DNA of 64,000 nt from an uncultured Pseudomonadales bacterium (GCA_943846685.1 OX044363.1:1468001-1532000); one strand, 5' to 3'; shown: positions 20,215 through 29,388, numbered from the stretch's first letter. Notes: generated by a model not told the origin, from the letters alone. Made by a program: numbers and translations.

Positions 20215-21309
20215 TTAACGGCGTTTAAGTAACACACCGCTCTCCAAATGATCTGTCCAGGGGAACTGGTCAAAGATGGCTGTTCTGACTATCTCGTGGG
20301 TTTCCGTCAAGCTGTCTAAATTAGCTCGCAGAGTCTCTGGGTTACAGGAAACGTAGAGGATCGTATCAAAACGTCGCGCCAGTTCCAGGGTGCCGTCATC
20401 TAACCCAGCTCTGGGTGGATCGACAAAGATGGTTGAGAAGTTATAGCTATCAAGGTCTATATCTTTCAGTCGGCGAAAAGGTCGTTCGCCGTTTAAGGCC
20501 TGGGTAAATTCCTCGCTAGACATCCGCACTACGGTCACATTATCCACTTTATTGTGAGTGAAATTAGTCTCTGCGGAACGCACGGAAATTTTTGATATTT
20601 CCGTCGCCAGAACAGATTTAAAGTGCTGTGCTAATACCGCAGTAAAATTGCCATTACCACAGTAGAGTTCAAGTAAATCATTGTTCTCAGCGCTGTTATT
20701 CTCAATGGCGCAGCAACTGCTGGCCCAGCTAAGCATCTTCTGGTTGACCTCGGCATTGGGCTGTGTAAAACCGGACTCAACCTGCTGATACAAATATTCA
20801 CGACCATCAACGGTCAGCTTTTCCAGTACATAGTCGCGCTCTAACACCACCTTCTGTTTGCGACTGCGACCAATCACCATAATATTTAAATCAGTCTGCA
20901 ACTGCCGTGCAGCCTGCTGCCACACTTCATCCACAGGGCGGTGATAGATCAGTGTGACCAATACTTCGCCGCTAAGAGTGGTGAGAAATTCTGCGGTAAA
21001 CAGTCTTTGGCTTAACACCGGCTCGGCATTAATAGCCTCGATTAGCGGGGTCATCAGCTTATTGATTAATGGGCCGCCAATTGGAAAGCTATCGATAATA
21101 TAGGGACGTTTTTCCCCAGCGCGATTCATCGCATAGTGAGCGCGGCCATCTTCGTGCCAGATACGAAATTCAGCGCGCATTCGAAATTGGCTGGGTACCG
21201 AATCAAATACCTCGATCTCAGGGAAACTTAGGCCTTCAAGAGTTTGCTTAAAGCGTGTCTGTTTGGCTTCGAGCTGGGCAGGGTAGAGCTGGGGATCAAT
21301 TGCGTTCAA
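20215..21309 (-). CDS. trmA: tRNA (uracil-54-C5)-methyltransferase TrmA
   Basis: TrmA makes ribothymidine at position 54 of tRNAs, using S-adenosylmethionine. The 364-residue length is close to E. coli TrmA (366). Motifs are LLELYCGNGNFT (SAM binding), FVDPPRAGLD (catalytic region), and LYVSCNPETL, which holds the nucleophile Cys. tusE lies 16 nt upstream on the same strand, making a two-gene tRNA-modification group with the sulfur-relay protein. Confidence 0.95.
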   Translation of the reverse strand: MNAIDPQLYPAQLEAKQTRFKQTLEGLSFPEIEVFDSVPSQFRMRAEFRIWHEDGRAHYAMNRAGEKRPYIIDSFPIGGPLINKLMTPLIEAINAEPVLSQRLFTAEFLTTLSGEVLVTLIYHRPVDEVWQQAARQLQTDLNIMVIGRSRKQKVVLERDYVLEKLTVDGREYLYQQVESGFTQPNAEVNQKMLSWASSCCAIENNSAENNDLLELYCGNGNFTAVLAQHFKSVLATEISKISVRSAETNFTHNKVDNVTVVRMSSEEFTQALNGERPFRRLKDIDLDSYNFSTIFVDPPRAGLDDGTLELARRFDTILYVSCNPETLRANLDSLTETHEIVRTAIFDQFPWTDHLESGVLLKRR

Positions 21310-21325
21310 GGGTGATTAAAGCCTG

Positions 21326-21625
21326 TTAAATACAGTTTTTCGGTTTTGGTAAACCGGCGAATTTGGCGACCAGTTTGGCCGGACTGCCGGGAAATAGTTG
21401 CAGCAGGTAAATGCTGCGGCCTTTTTCCATAGACAGCTCTGAGGCGACGGTTTTACACAGCGGACGCATCGAGGGTGAGAAGCCATATTGATCGAAGAAC
21501 TGTCTGGCGACTTCGAGTACTTCCAGATGCGCTGCGGTGAGCTGCAGCTTATCTTCAGCTGCCAGCTGACTGGCGCTATCGACGCTCCAGGCTGGCAGTT
21601 TGGCTAAGTAGTTTTTCTCGCTCAT
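21326..21625 (-). CDS. tusE: TusE/DsrC-family sulfur relay protein
   Basis: A 99-residue DsrC/TusE-family protein. The C-terminus ends GLPKPKNCI, whose penultimate Cys is the sulfur-accepting residue; the family usually ends in a Lys-Pro-x-x-Cys arm. In E. coli TusE takes a persulfide from TusBCD and hands it to MnmA for 2-thiouridine at tRNA position 34. MnmA is encoded at 48156-49244 in this window. The gene sits directly upstream of trmA. DsrC of sulfur oxidisers has a second Cys about ten residues earlier; here that position is Leu/Ala, so TusE is the better call. Confidence 0.88.
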   Translation of the reverse strand: MSEKNYLAKLPAWSVDSASQLAAEDKLQLTAAHLEVLEVARQFFDQYGFSPSMRPLCKTVASELSMEKGRSIYLLQLFPGSPAKLVAKFAGLPKPKNCI

Positions 21626-21649
21626 AGCAATTTTTATACTGGAATAAAA

Positions 21650-21674
21650 AAGGCCCGGTTAAGGGCCCTTTAAA
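21650..21674 (-). terminator. Terminator after the Bax-inhibitor gene
   Basis: GGCCC (21652-21656) pairs with GGGCC (21663-21667); on the minus strand the stem is followed by a T run. It lies just past the stop of the gene at 21688-22365. The stem is short, but the T run is clear. Confidence 0.65.
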
Positions 21675-21687
21675 GTCACTGATAACC

Positions 21688-22365
21688 TTAGTCGTCGCTG
21701 CTCATGCCGAAGAAGCTCAGCAGAGTTAGGAAGAGGTTATAGATCATTACAAATAGTGTCACAGTTGCAGAGATATAGTTGCGCTCGCCACCGTGAATAA
21801 TGGCGCTGGTCTGCCACATAATAATCGCTGTTGAGAGCAGGGCAAAAACTGCGCTGATGGTCAGTGCCAGTGCCGGGATCTGCAAGAACACATTAGCGAT
21901 AGCTGCAGCAAAGGCTACTATCATGCCGGTCATCAGGAAGCCGGTCATAAAGTTAAGGTTTTTGCGCGTGGTAAGCACATAGGCTGATGCGGCAAAGAAG
22001 ACCAGTGCGGTTGAACCAAGGGCCATAACAATGGGTTCAGAACCCTGTACCGCGAGATACATATTGAGAATTGGTCCAAGGGTAAATCCTAACCAGCCAG
22101 TCAGGGCAAATACCCAGAGCAGGCCGCTTGAGTTATTTTTGTTTTTCTCGGTCATCCACAGGCAGATAAAGTAGGGTAGTAATGTCCAGAGTCCAAAGTA
22201 GGGGGCATTGAGGGCCATTGCTACACCGGCCATGGCGGCACTAAATGCGATTGTTGCGCCAAGCAGCATATAGGTGTTGCGAAGTACTTTAACGACCGCA
22301 GGATCAAGTGCGGTGCTTTGAATGCCGGAAGGCATCTGTTTTGCGTTGTATTTTTCAGTTTCCAT
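21688..22365 (-). CDS. Bax inhibitor-1/YccA family membrane protein
   Basis: A 225-residue protein with about seven membrane helices, typical of the BI-1 (TMBIM) family. E. coli YccA is a substrate and modulator of FtsH, and other members are pH-sensitive calcium channels. The frame is open 21 codons upstream, but I place the start at the ATG at 22365 (METEKY), since GAGGA lies about 7 nt before it and the family's usual length is reached. No operon partner is evident; a terminator follows and a repeat element lies upstream. Confidence 0.88.
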   Translation of the reverse strand: METEKYNAKQMPSGIQSTALDPAVVKVLRNTYMLLGATIAFSAAMAGVAMALNAPYFGLWTLLPYFICLWMTEKNKNNSSGLLWVFALTGWLGFTLGPILNMYLAVQGSEPIVMALGSTALVFFAASAYVLTTRKNLNFMTGFLMTGMIVAFAAAIANVFLQIPALALTISAVFALLSTAIIMWQTSAIIHGGERNYISATVTLFVMIYNLFLTLLSFFGMSSDD

Positions 22366-22472
22366 GCTGTTGTCCTCAAAAGAATTGCTAATGCATCCAA
22401 TAATACCCTGTCGGTAGAGTATTACCACTTTGTTGGGGTGGTTTTCATAGGTTTTTTTGCTTTGAGTACTGG

Positions 22473-22699
22473 TTTAGATCGGGGCGGCCAGAACCGAGAA
22501 GGGCCTTCCGGGACTCACTCAAGCCATCCATGGGCGTTCGAGCGCCGTTCCCGACGGCGCACGGTCCCGGAAGACCCTTCTCGGCTCTGTCCTTAAATCT
22601 CTCTCAAGGTGCTCTAAAAATTTATGGATTAAAAAAATAGAAAAGAACTTCGTTGTGTCGGCTGAAGGCCATTCGCAACTCTGGCCGCCCCAATCTAAA
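22473..22699. repeat. Nested inverted-repeat element (about 227 bp)
   Basis: This is the main content of the gene-free stretch 22366-22733. Outer arms are 22473-22492 (TTTAGATCGGGGCGGCCAGA) and 22680-22699 (its inverse, one mismatch). Inner arms are 22489-22514 and 22564-22589, 26 bp with two mismatches. A third hairpin (GCGCCGT/ACGGCGC) lies in the core near 22542-22560. A CCATCCATGG-like motif, also typical of ERIC-like and other dispersed repeats, is at about 22525. It has no coding frame of its own beyond chance. A small mobile repeat or a structured transcript are both possible. Confidence 0.7.
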
Positions 22700-22733
22700 A
22701 CAGAGCACCAAAACAAAAAAAGGTAAGATCTAA

Positions 22734-23456
22734 CTACTTCTGGGAACTAATAACAAAACTCTCAAGATTGTAGCCACTGTCATCAAGACAGAGCACCCAA
22801 CCAAGATCATGCCAATCACCCAAAACAATCCGCTCCCCAGTTGCCAAAGCATGGCGATTGGGACGGTGTGTGTGGCCATGAATAAGAACATCAACGCCGT
22901 TGTTGTCCATCACTGTAGCTACAGCCTGAGCATTGACATCCATAATAGCCGATGCCTTATTACTATTAGCCGCCATGCTTTTTGCCCGCCAATCAGTGGC
23001 CAGCTTTTGTCGGCGTTTAAGGGGTAGGTGAGAGAGACACCACATATAGATTGGATTGCGCGCCTTGCGGCGGAAGCGCTGATAGTCGATATCATCGGTG
23101 CACAGCGAGTCGCCGTGCATAGCCAAAGCCCTGTGACCGGCATATTCAACGATATGTTCATCGCCGAGCATTACAGCACCGCAGCGTTTAATAAAACGTT
23201 TGCCGAGCAGGAAGTCGCGATTGCCTTGCTGGATAAACAGATTGACCCCGGAATCGCTAAGGTTGCGCAGGGCATCCTGAACTTCCGCAGCCATTGCACT
23301 GGGGTCATCATCGCCAATCCAGGCCTCGAAGAGATCGCCGAGAATATAGAGAGACTCAGACGCCGAAGCGCGATCAGATAGGAAAGACAAAAACGCCCGG
23401 GTTACCGCCGGGCGTTCAGGTGCGAGATGTAAATCTGAAATAAACAGAACAGACAT
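22734..23456 (-). CDS. lpxH: UDP-2,3-diacylglucosamine diphosphatase LpxH
   Basis: LpxH hydrolyses UDP-2,3-diacylglucosamine to lipid X plus UMP, the fourth step of lipid A synthesis, on the cytoplasmic face of the inner membrane. The 240-residue length is right. Metal-binding motifs of the calcineurin-like fold are visible: FISDLHL at the N-terminus, GDLFEAWIGDD, GNRDFLLG, AMHGDSL and HGHTHRP. It is 18 nt downstream of ppiB and on the same strand, a common pairing in gammaproteobacteria (ppiB-lpxH). Confidence 0.96.
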   Translation of the reverse strand: MSVLFISDLHLAPERPAVTRAFLSFLSDRASASESLYILGDLFEAWIGDDDPSAMAAEVQDALRNLSDSGVNLFIQQGNRDFLLGKRFIKRCGAVMLGDEHIVEYAGHRALAMHGDSLCTDDIDYQRFRRKARNPIYMWCLSHLPLKRRQKLATDWRAKSMAANSNKASAIMDVNAQAVATVMDNNGVDVLIHGHTHRPNRHALATGERIVLGDWHDLGWVLCLDDSGYNLESFVISSQK

Positions 23457-23474
23457 AGAGTTCTCGACGACTAC

Positions 23475-23984
23475 TTATTTGTCAGAGTAAGCATCGCTGA
23501 CAATAGTCTCAGTGATCTCAATGGTTTCAACTGGAACATCCTGATGGTAGCCAGAGCTGCCTGTAGGCAATTTAGTGATGGCATTGACCACATCCATACC
23601 GTCGACAACCTTGCCAAATACCGCGTAGCCCCAGCCCTGGCTGTTTTTGCCACTGTGGTTAAGGAAGCCATTGTTGGAAACATTGATAAAGAACTGAGAA
23701 GAAGCGGAGTGGGGATCGTTAGTACGCGCCATAGCCAGAGTGCCGATATCGTTAGACAGGCCATTGTCAGCTTCATTCTGGATTGAATCGCGGGATGCTT
23801 TTTCTTGCATATTGGTATCCATGCCGCCGCCCTGAACCATAAAGCCGGGGATAACACGGTGAAAAATAGTACCGTTGTAAAATCCGTCGCGAGCATACTG
23901 CAGGTAGTTGGCTGCAGAGGCAGGAGCGTTAGCGAAATCCAGTTCAATGGAGATATCGCCTTGAGTAGTGCGCAAAGTAATCAT
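23475..23984 (-). CDS. ppiB: Peptidyl-prolyl cis-trans isomerase B (cyclophilin)
   Basis: A cytoplasmic cyclophilin that speeds proline isomerisation. Starting at the ATG at 23984 ([15 protein letters not shown]) gives 169 residues, close to E. coli PpiB (164), with AGGGATC as ribosome binding site 4 nt upstream. The frame is open 15 codons further up, but this has no homology. Core motifs are [25 protein letters not shown] and [13 protein letters not shown]. It is followed 18 nt later by lpxH and is divergent from glnS. Confidence 0.95.
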   Translation of the reverse strand: MITLRTTQGDISIELDFANAPASAANYLQYARDGFYNGTIFHRVIPGFMVQGGGMDTNMQEKASRDSIQNEADNGLSNDIGTLAMARTNDPHSASSQFFINVSNNGFLNHSGKNSQGWGYAVFGKVVDGMDVVNAITKLPTGSSGYHQDVPVETIEITETIVSDAYSDK

Positions 23985-24160
23985 AAAAGATCCCTGTAGA
24001 TATATTTTGAAATAATTAAAGTTGGCCATTTTAGTTTGTAAGCTGGGGAATTTAAACCAGTGTTTGTGTTAAATACGCCCAGTAAGCAGACAATTGCACT
24101 GAAGACCGATAAATATGCCGTGAATACCGCCTTTTTGTTTATTGCAATGGTTGCTGCCGC

Positions 24161-24166
24161 TATAAT
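24161..24166 (+). promoter_or_regulatory. Candidate -10 box of glnS
   Basis: TATAAT, 33 nt before the glnS ATG, is a perfect -10 hexamer. No clear TTGACA lies 17 bp upstream (the position reads TTTATT), so the promoter is only partly supported. Confidence 0.45.
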
Positions 24167-24199
24167 CTCGGCCACCTTATAGCGACCAGATTTTTATCC

Positions 24200-25855
24200 A
24201 TGACTGATATTGAAAAACCAACCAATTTTATCCAGCAAGTCATTAGCGCCGATCTCGACGCTGGCCGAGTTGATTCTGTAGTGACCAGATTTCCACCAGA
24301 GCCAAATGGTTACCTACATATAGGTCATGCCAAATCTATCTGCCTGAACTTTGGTCTCGCCCAACAGTTTGGCGGTGTCTGCAATCTGCGCTTTGATGAT
24401 ACCAATCCGGAAAAAGAAGACGATGAATATGTACAGGCGATTATCGAAGATGTTCGCTGGTTGGGTTTTGACTGGGCAGGGGAGCCTAAGTTTGCCTCTG
24501 ACTATTTCGCACAACTGTACAGCTGGGCACAGCACCTTATCCGCGAAGGTAAGGCTTATATCTGTGAGTTAAATGCTGAGCAGATGCGCGAGTACCGCGG
24601 AACTCTCACCGAAGTGGGTAAAAACAGCCCCTACCGTGAGCGTCTTGTTGAGGAGAGTCTCGAGTTACTGGAGCAGATGAAGATCGGTGCCGTTGACGAG
24701 GGCACTATGACCCTGCGCGCCAAGATTGATATGCAGTCACCAAATATCAATATGCGCGATCCGGTCATGTACAGAATTAAAAAAATGGCCCACCACCGCA
24801 CCGGTGATACCTGGAATATTTATCCCTCCTACGATTTTGCCCATGGTCAGGAAGATGCCATCGAAGGTGTGACTCATTCGGTGTGTACTCTGGAATTTGC
24901 CGCTAACCGTCCGCTCTATGAATGGTTTACCAACAATCTGCCACTGCCATCCACACCTCATCAGTATGAGTTTGGCCGTCTAAACCTTAATTACACTGTG
25001 ACCAGTAAGCGTAAGCTAAAGCAGTTGGTTGATGAAAATCATGTGGATGGCTGGGATGATCCGCGTATGCCGACTATCTCTGGTCTGCGTCGCCGTGGGG
25101 TTACCTCAGCGGCTGTTCGTGAGTTCTGCGATAGCTTAGCCGTGGCCAAAACCGATGGTATTGTCGACCTGGCTCAGTTTGAGCACTTTATTCGCGATGA
25201 TCTCAATGAAACCGCAAGACGGGCGATGTGTGTTTTAAATCCGCTAAAAATCACCCTGAGCAATTATGAGGAGGGTAAAGAAGAACTTCTGAGTGCAGCA
25301 GGGCACCCCAATCGCGATGATCTGCCTGCTCGTCAGTTACCCTTTGGCCGTGAGATCTATATTGATCACAGCGATTTTAGTGAAGATACCAGCCTGTCGC
25401 GCAAAAAATTTAAGCGCCTGGTGATTGGCGACTACGTGCGCCTGCGTGGTGCCTCTGTTATTCGCGCCGATCAGGTTATTCGTGATAGCCATGATCAGAT
25501 TATTGAGATTGTTGGCTCCTATGTTCCCGATACGGTTGGTGAGAACCCGCCAGAGGGTATTCGTCCCCGTGGTGTTATTCACTGGGTGTCGGCGACTAAC
25601 TCTGTGGACTGCGATCTGTATCTCTACGAGAACTTATTTACCGAGGCGGCGCCCGATGCCGGTGAGGGTTCATTTATTGATCATCTCAATCCTCAGTCAC
25701 TAAAGATTGTTAAAAACTGTAAAGCGGAGTTGGGTCTTGGGGATGCCGTTGTCGGTCAGCAGTATCAATTTGAGCGTGAAGGTTATTACTGTTTAGATGG
25801 CAAACATAGCAGTGCTGAAAAGCTGGTCTTTAACAGGACTATTAACTTGCGCTAA
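24200..25855 (+). CDS. glnS: Glutaminyl-tRNA synthetase
   Basis: GlnRS charges tRNA-Gln. The 551-residue length fits E. coli GlnS (554). Class I signatures are PPEPNGYLHIGHAKS (HIGH) near residue 34 and VTSKRKL (KMSKS-like). The anticodon-binding beta-barrels occupy the C-terminal 200 residues. The reading frame ends in Leu-Arg-stop (TTGCGCTAA), and this end is copied in the 20-bp tandem repeat that follows. Presence of GlnRS means this lineage does not need the indirect Gln-tRNA route for this tRNA. Confidence 0.97.
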   Translation: MTDIEKPTNFIQQVISADLDAGRVDSVVTRFPPEPNGYLHIGHAKSICLNFGLAQQFGGVCNLRFDDTNPEKEDDEYVQAIIEDVRWLGFDWAGEPKFASDYFAQLYSWAQHLIREGKAYICELNAEQMREYRGTLTEVGKNSPYRERLVEESLELLEQMKIGAVDEGTMTLRAKIDMQSPNINMRDPVMYRIKKMAHHRTGDTWNIYPSYDFAHGQEDAIEGVTHSVCTLEFAANRPLYEWFTNNLPLPSTPHQYEFGRLNLNYTVTSKRKLKQLVDENHVDGWDDPRMPTISGLRRRGVTSAAVREFCDSLAVAKTDGIVDLAQFEHFIRDDLNETARRAMCVLNPLKITLSNYEEGKEELLSAAGHPNRDDLPARQLPFGREIYIDHSDFSEDTSLSRKKFKRLVIGDYVRLRGASVIRADQVIRDSHDQIIEIVGSYVPDTVGENPPEGIRPRGVIHWVSATNSVDCDLYLYENLFTEAAPDAGEGSFIDHLNPQSLKIVKNCKAELGLGDAVVGQQYQFEREGYYCLDGKHSSAEKLVFNRTINLR

Positions 25856-25920
25856 AGGCTTCTAATCTGCGCTAAAGGCTTCTAATCTGCGCTAAAGGCT
25901 TCTAATCTGCGCTAAGGGCT
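25848..25920 (+). repeat. 20-bp tandem repeat at the 3' end of glnS
   Basis: Three complete 20-bp units occupy 25861-25920, the first two identical (TCTAATCTGCGCTAAAGGCT) and the third with one change. A partial unit at 25848-25860 contains the last codons and stop of glnS (LR-stop). Each unit therefore repeats CTGCGCTAA. The run ends in GGGCTTTTTCG, a T-rich tail that might act as a weak terminator. There are no spacers, so it is a local duplication rather than an array. Confidence 0.85.
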
Positions 25921-25971
25921 TTTTCGTTTTACAAAGATTTAACAGAACAAGAAAAACACAAAGAGAGAACA

Positions 25972-27369
25972 ATGAGCTTAACCCTATACAACACATTGAC
26001 ACGCAGCAAGCAGCCCTTTGAGCCGATCGATCCTGAGAGGATCGCCATGTATGTCTGTGGGCCTACGGTTTACAACCGCGTTCATATTGGCAATGCGCGA
26101 CCAGCGGTAGTCTTTGACACCCTGTATAGAGTGCTTAATACCCTTTATCCAAAGGTTGAGTACGCACGCAATATCACTGATATTGACGATAAGATTATGA
26201 AGACAGCCGCAGAGCTCGGCGAAGATATCAGCGCCTTATCAACCCGTTATGCCCAGGCCTATTTTGATGATATGGCCGCTTTAAATAATCTCTCGCCGAC
26301 CATTGTTCCCTACGCGACTCAGCATATTCCTGAAATGATCGACATGGTTACTCGGCTAATTGAAAAAGGCCATGCCTACAATATTGATAATGGCGTTGAA
26401 GGCGAGCAGGGCCATGTGCTGTTTGCCGTGCAATCAATGTCAGATTACGGCGCGCTCTCCGGTCGTTCACTGGATGATATGTTGGCCGGTGCGCGAGTTG
26501 AAGTTGCCAGCTATAAAAAATATGCCGGAGACTTTGTGCTCTGGAAACCCTCCGCCGATAACGAACCAGGTTGGGATAGTCCCTGGGGTCGCGGTCGTCC
26601 GGGCTGGCACCTTGAGTGCTCGGCAATGATTGAAAAGCATCTAGGCGATACCATTGATATTCACGGTGGCGGTCAGGATCTTATCTTCCCTCACCACGAG
26701 AACGAGATTGCCCAGAGCTGCTGTGCCCACGATGGCAAACCTTTTGCCAACGTCTGGATGCACAATGGCTTTATTAATATTGAAGGCGAGAAAATGTCCA
26801 AGTCGTTGGGCAATTTCCGTATGGTTAATGATCTACTAGAGCAGTATCCCGGTGAAGTCTTGCGCTATGTAATTTTATCGGCCCACTACAGATCCGAGCA
26901 GAATTTCGGCAAGGATCTACTCGACAGTGCCTGGCGCTCGTTGGATACGCTGTATGGCTTCTTGCGCACCCATAATGATATAGAGGCTGCATCGGTGGAT
27001 ATCTCTGATAGCGATGCCTATATCGCGCTACTGGATGACTTAAATACGCCAATGGCGATAAGCGAGCTGCATAAGCTGGCTCGAGAAATGCACAGTGCTG
27101 AGGGTGATAATCTCCCTCTTGCCAAAGGTCGTCTTCTAGCTAATGCCGGTTTAATGGGGTTACTGCAACAGGATCCAGAGCAGTGGTTTACGCTGTCACG
27201 GGGTAGCGATGATATTTCCGCCGAGGACGTTGAAGCATTGATCGCTAAGCGCAATCAGGCTAAAACGGATAAGGATTACGCCGGTGCCGATGCGGTGCGC
27301 GAAGAGCTAAAATCACTGGGTGTGGTTTTAGAAGATAGTCGTGAAGGGACTAAGTGGCGTCGCGGTTAA
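25972..27369 (+). CDS. cysS: Cysteinyl-tRNA synthetase
   Basis: CysRS charges tRNA-Cys. The 465-residue protein has the HIGH-type motif [11 protein letters not shown], the zinc-binding Cys/His set (CGPT, CSAM and HHENE), and the KMSKS loop [10 protein letters not shown]. All are in the right order and spacing. GAGAGAA upstream of the ATG at 25972 is a fair ribosome binding site. glnS lies 116 nt upstream across the tandem repeat. The frame is intact to the normal end. Confidence 0.97.
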   Translation: MSLTLYNTLTRSKQPFEPIDPERIAMYVCGPTVYNRVHIGNARPAVVFDTLYRVLNTLYPKVEYARNITDIDDKIMKTAAELGEDISALSTRYAQAYFDDMAALNNLSPTIVPYATQHIPEMIDMVTRLIEKGHAYNIDNGVEGEQGHVLFAVQSMSDYGALSGRSLDDMLAGARVEVASYKKYAGDFVLWKPSADNEPGWDSPWGRGRPGWHLECSAMIEKHLGDTIDIHGGGQDLIFPHHENEIAQSCCAHDGKPFANVWMHNGFINIEGEKMSKSLGNFRMVNDLLEQYPGEVLRYVILSAHYRSEQNFGKDLLDSAWRSLDTLYGFLRTHNDIEAASVDISDSDAYIALLDDLNTPMAISELHKLAREMHSAEGDNLPLAKGRLLANAGLMGLLQQDPEQWFTLSRGSDDISAEDVEALIAKRNQAKTDKDYAGADAVREELKSLGVVLEDSREGTKWRRG

Positions 27370-27398
27370 AACTTGCGCCTTTTAATAATCAAGCACTG

Positions 27399-27438
27399 AA
27401 AAACATCTAAAGTAGAATTTAAATTTCTACTTTAGATG
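27399..27438 (-). terminator. Terminator hairpin between cysS and glpD
   Basis: CATCTAAAGTAGAA (27404-27417) pairs perfectly with TTCTACTTTAGATG (27425-27438), a 14-bp stem with a 7-nt loop that contains the TAA of the minus-strand GlpD gene. On the minus strand the stem is followed by TTTTT. Cys and Glp genes converge here, so it may serve both. Confidence 0.8.
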
Positions 27439-28573
27439 AATCTTTTACTTTCCGTCGACCTTCCAAATTCATCGATTTAATAATTTTCTTGATCGCTACC
27501 TCCGCGGTAGCTCTATACCCAGTCAGCTTGCCACCATAGACCGCAAGATAGTTGTCGCTCTCCGCATATTGCACTTCACGGCTGCGACTAAAAGGGCTGT
27601 TATCACTGGCCGGCAAAACCCGCAGTCCAGCCCAGGCTTTACTAGGTTTATGATTAAAGTGTGGGAAGTGGTAGCGGATAACCTCAAGTAAATATTCAAT
27701 CTCTTCAGCACTGGGTTGCACCTGATCTGCATCGCCGCTAAATACTTTTTCGGTGGTGCCAAGTAGGGTTCCGCCTTTGTAGGGCATCACAAAAATCGCT
27801 CGATGATCCTGTTGCGCCTCTAGGTAAAAACATTTGTCACTAAGTTGCTCAGCAAACTCTAAATGGGTTCCCTGAATTAAATCTACATTGACCATTGGCG
27901 GTGCCGGCTGAATGGTTTCGGCCACTGGATTAATCCATGGCCCTGCAGCATTGACCAGAGTGCGACAGTAAATGGTTTTTTCCAGCCCGTCGATATTCAG
28001 CCTGACTGAATAGCCTCTATGGGTTTTTTCTGCGCTGATTACAGTAGCTGGGCAGAGTAGGGTAGCACCCTCTGTTTGAGCGGATAGGGCCACTCTTCGG
28101 GTTAGAGTCTTGTCATCGGTCTGGGCATCCTGATAGGCAAAGACCGTTTGCAGATTAGCGGTATTAAGGCCCTTTAACTGACTCCACTGAGCCCGGCGCA
28201 GACGTTTAAAACCAGCGAGATTTTTACGTCCGGCAAGTATTCGATAGAGGGTTAAGCCAATACTAAGCTGCCAGGGTTTATGTTGGCTATTTTTGTAAAT
28301 CGGCAGATAAAACCAGTTGGGTTTAACTATATCTTCAGCGATATTAAGAAGTGTGCGGCGCTCTTTAAGACTTTCACGTACTAAACCAATTTCAAAGGAT
28401 TGAAGATATCGAAGGCCGCCATGGATTAGCTTGCTAGACTTAGAGGAGGTCCCCGCACCCCAGTCGCTCTTTTCCAATAGAGCCACAGAGAAACCGGAGA
28501 GGGCAGCTGCCTGTGCAATGCCTGCACCCTGAATGCCGCCGCCAATTACACAGATATCGAAGTTTTGTTCCAT
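27419..28573 (-). CDS. glpD: FAD-dependent glycerol-3-phosphate dehydrogenase, short form
   Basis: GlpD oxidises sn-glycerol 3-phosphate to dihydroxyacetone phosphate and passes electrons to quinone. The N-terminus has the dinucleotide motif CVIGGGIQGAGIA and the family signature SSKLIHGGLRYLQ at about residues 44-56. VNAAGPW and VYGGKLTGYRATAEVA are further hallmarks. At 384 residues it is about 115 shorter than E. coli GlpD (501): it ends right after the GGKLT block and lacks the C-terminal DAO_C domain. The glycerophosphodiesterase gene lies 68 nt upstream, giving a pathway from glycerophosphodiesters to DHAP. Another member of the DAO family is a less likely reading. Confidence 0.87.
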   Translation of the reverse strand: MEQNFDICVIGGGIQGAGIAQAAALSGFSVALLEKSDWGAGTSSKSSKLIHGGLRYLQSFEIGLVRESLKERRTLLNIAEDIVKPNWFYLPIYKNSQHKPWQLSIGLTLYRILAGRKNLAGFKRLRRAQWSQLKGLNTANLQTVFAYQDAQTDDKTLTRRVALSAQTEGATLLCPATVISAEKTHRGYSVRLNIDGLEKTIYCRTLVNAAGPWINPVAETIQPAPPMVNVDLIQGTHLEFAEQLSDKCFYLEAQQDHRAIFVMPYKGGTLLGTTEKVFSGDADQVQPSAEEIEYLLEVIRYHFPHFNHKPSKAWAGLRVLPASDNSPFSRSREVQYAESDNYLAVYGGKLTGYRATAEVAIKKIIKSMNLEGRRKVKDSSKVEI

Positions 28574-28641
28574 TGATTAATAATCGCTGTTTAGGGTTAT
28601 TTTATTGTTAATTATAGCTGCCAATAATCTCACTACAGAGC

Positions 28642-29388
28642 TTATTGACCGGCTTCGAGTAAACCCTGAATATCAAAGGTCTCAAAAATAGGGACTTTTT
28701 GGTTGGCCAGTTTTCTTGCCAGCTCAACCGTACCCACTTCATAGGCGACTAATTTGGTTTTTAGCATTGTTAGGTCAACCTGCGGTGGAATAATTTTGTA
28801 ATCAACAAAGGTATATTCGCCGTCAATCGCCTGAACCTCTGGGCTATTGATATCTGTCCAGTTGCGCAGAACCACGCCAATCTGTTGCCAGCCCTTACTT
28901 CTAGACGTCTGAATAATGCTGTAATCAAAGCTTATTAGCACCGCACGCTGGGCAATCGGCTGCAAAACTGCGCAGATATTTTGCAGCATAACTTCTGCAC
29001 CAAAATGATCAATCGATTCCTCTTTTAGCTCGACAAATAAGGTGACTGTCGGATGCTGGCGAATAATCTCAACCACAGTGTCCAGAGATGAAATGGGCTC
29101 TTCGATAAACCCTTCGCCAAGTCGTTGAGGCTCGTAGGCGGGAAGCTTTTCCAGCTGTTCACGGGATAACTCCGTGATCGAACCAGCGCAGCCACTAACC
29201 CTTTCTAAGCTGATATCGTGATAGACCATTGGTTGCTGATCGCGGCTCAGTTGAATATCAATCTCAACAAAGAGGGCACCGGCTTCTATCGCCTTGGTAA
29301 CCGCCAATGCCGTGTTTTCTGGATAGCGCTTTTGATAGCCTCGATGAGCGACAAGCTGTTCTGCGGTTAAGGGGTTATTCTCGTTCAT
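28642..29388 (-). CDS. Glycerophosphodiester phosphodiesterase
   Basis: A 248-residue GDPD-family enzyme that splits glycerophosphodiesters (from phospholipid turnover) into sn-glycerol 3-phosphate and an alcohol. Catalytic and metal-binding residues are visible in VAHRGYQKRYPENT (HRG, then E), EIDIQLSRD (E-x-D) and YHDISLERV (the second His-Asp). No signal peptide is present, so it is probably cytoplasmic, like UgpQ. The short GlpD lies 68 nt downstream on the same strand and would use the product. Confidence 0.93.
   Translation of the reverse strand: MNENNPLTAEQLVAHRGYQKRYPENTALAVTKAIEAGALFVEIDIQLSRDQQPMVYHDISLERVSGCAGSITELSREQLEKLPAYEPQRLGEGFIEEPISSLDTVVEIIRQHPTVTLFVELKEESIDHFGAEVMLQNICAVLQPIAQRAVLISFDYSIIQTSRSKGWQQIGVVLRNWTDINSPEVQAIDGEYTFVDYKIIPPQVDLTMLKTKLVAYEVGTVELARKLANQKVPIFETFDIQGLLEAGQ

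Noticed and set aside
22318..22716. Two short frames within the nested repeat (plus 22318-22596, minus 22519-22716)
   Set aside because: Both run through the inverted-repeat arms and give unrelated Arg-rich or Trp/Gly-rich text; the DNA structure explains them.
23471..23947. 158-codon minus-strand frame over ppiB
   Set aside because: A +1 shadow of ppiB with no homology.
25848..25920. Possible CRISPR array
   Set aside because: The 20-bp units are directly head to tail with no spacers. The 24-bp units at 36448-36510 are the same in this respect.
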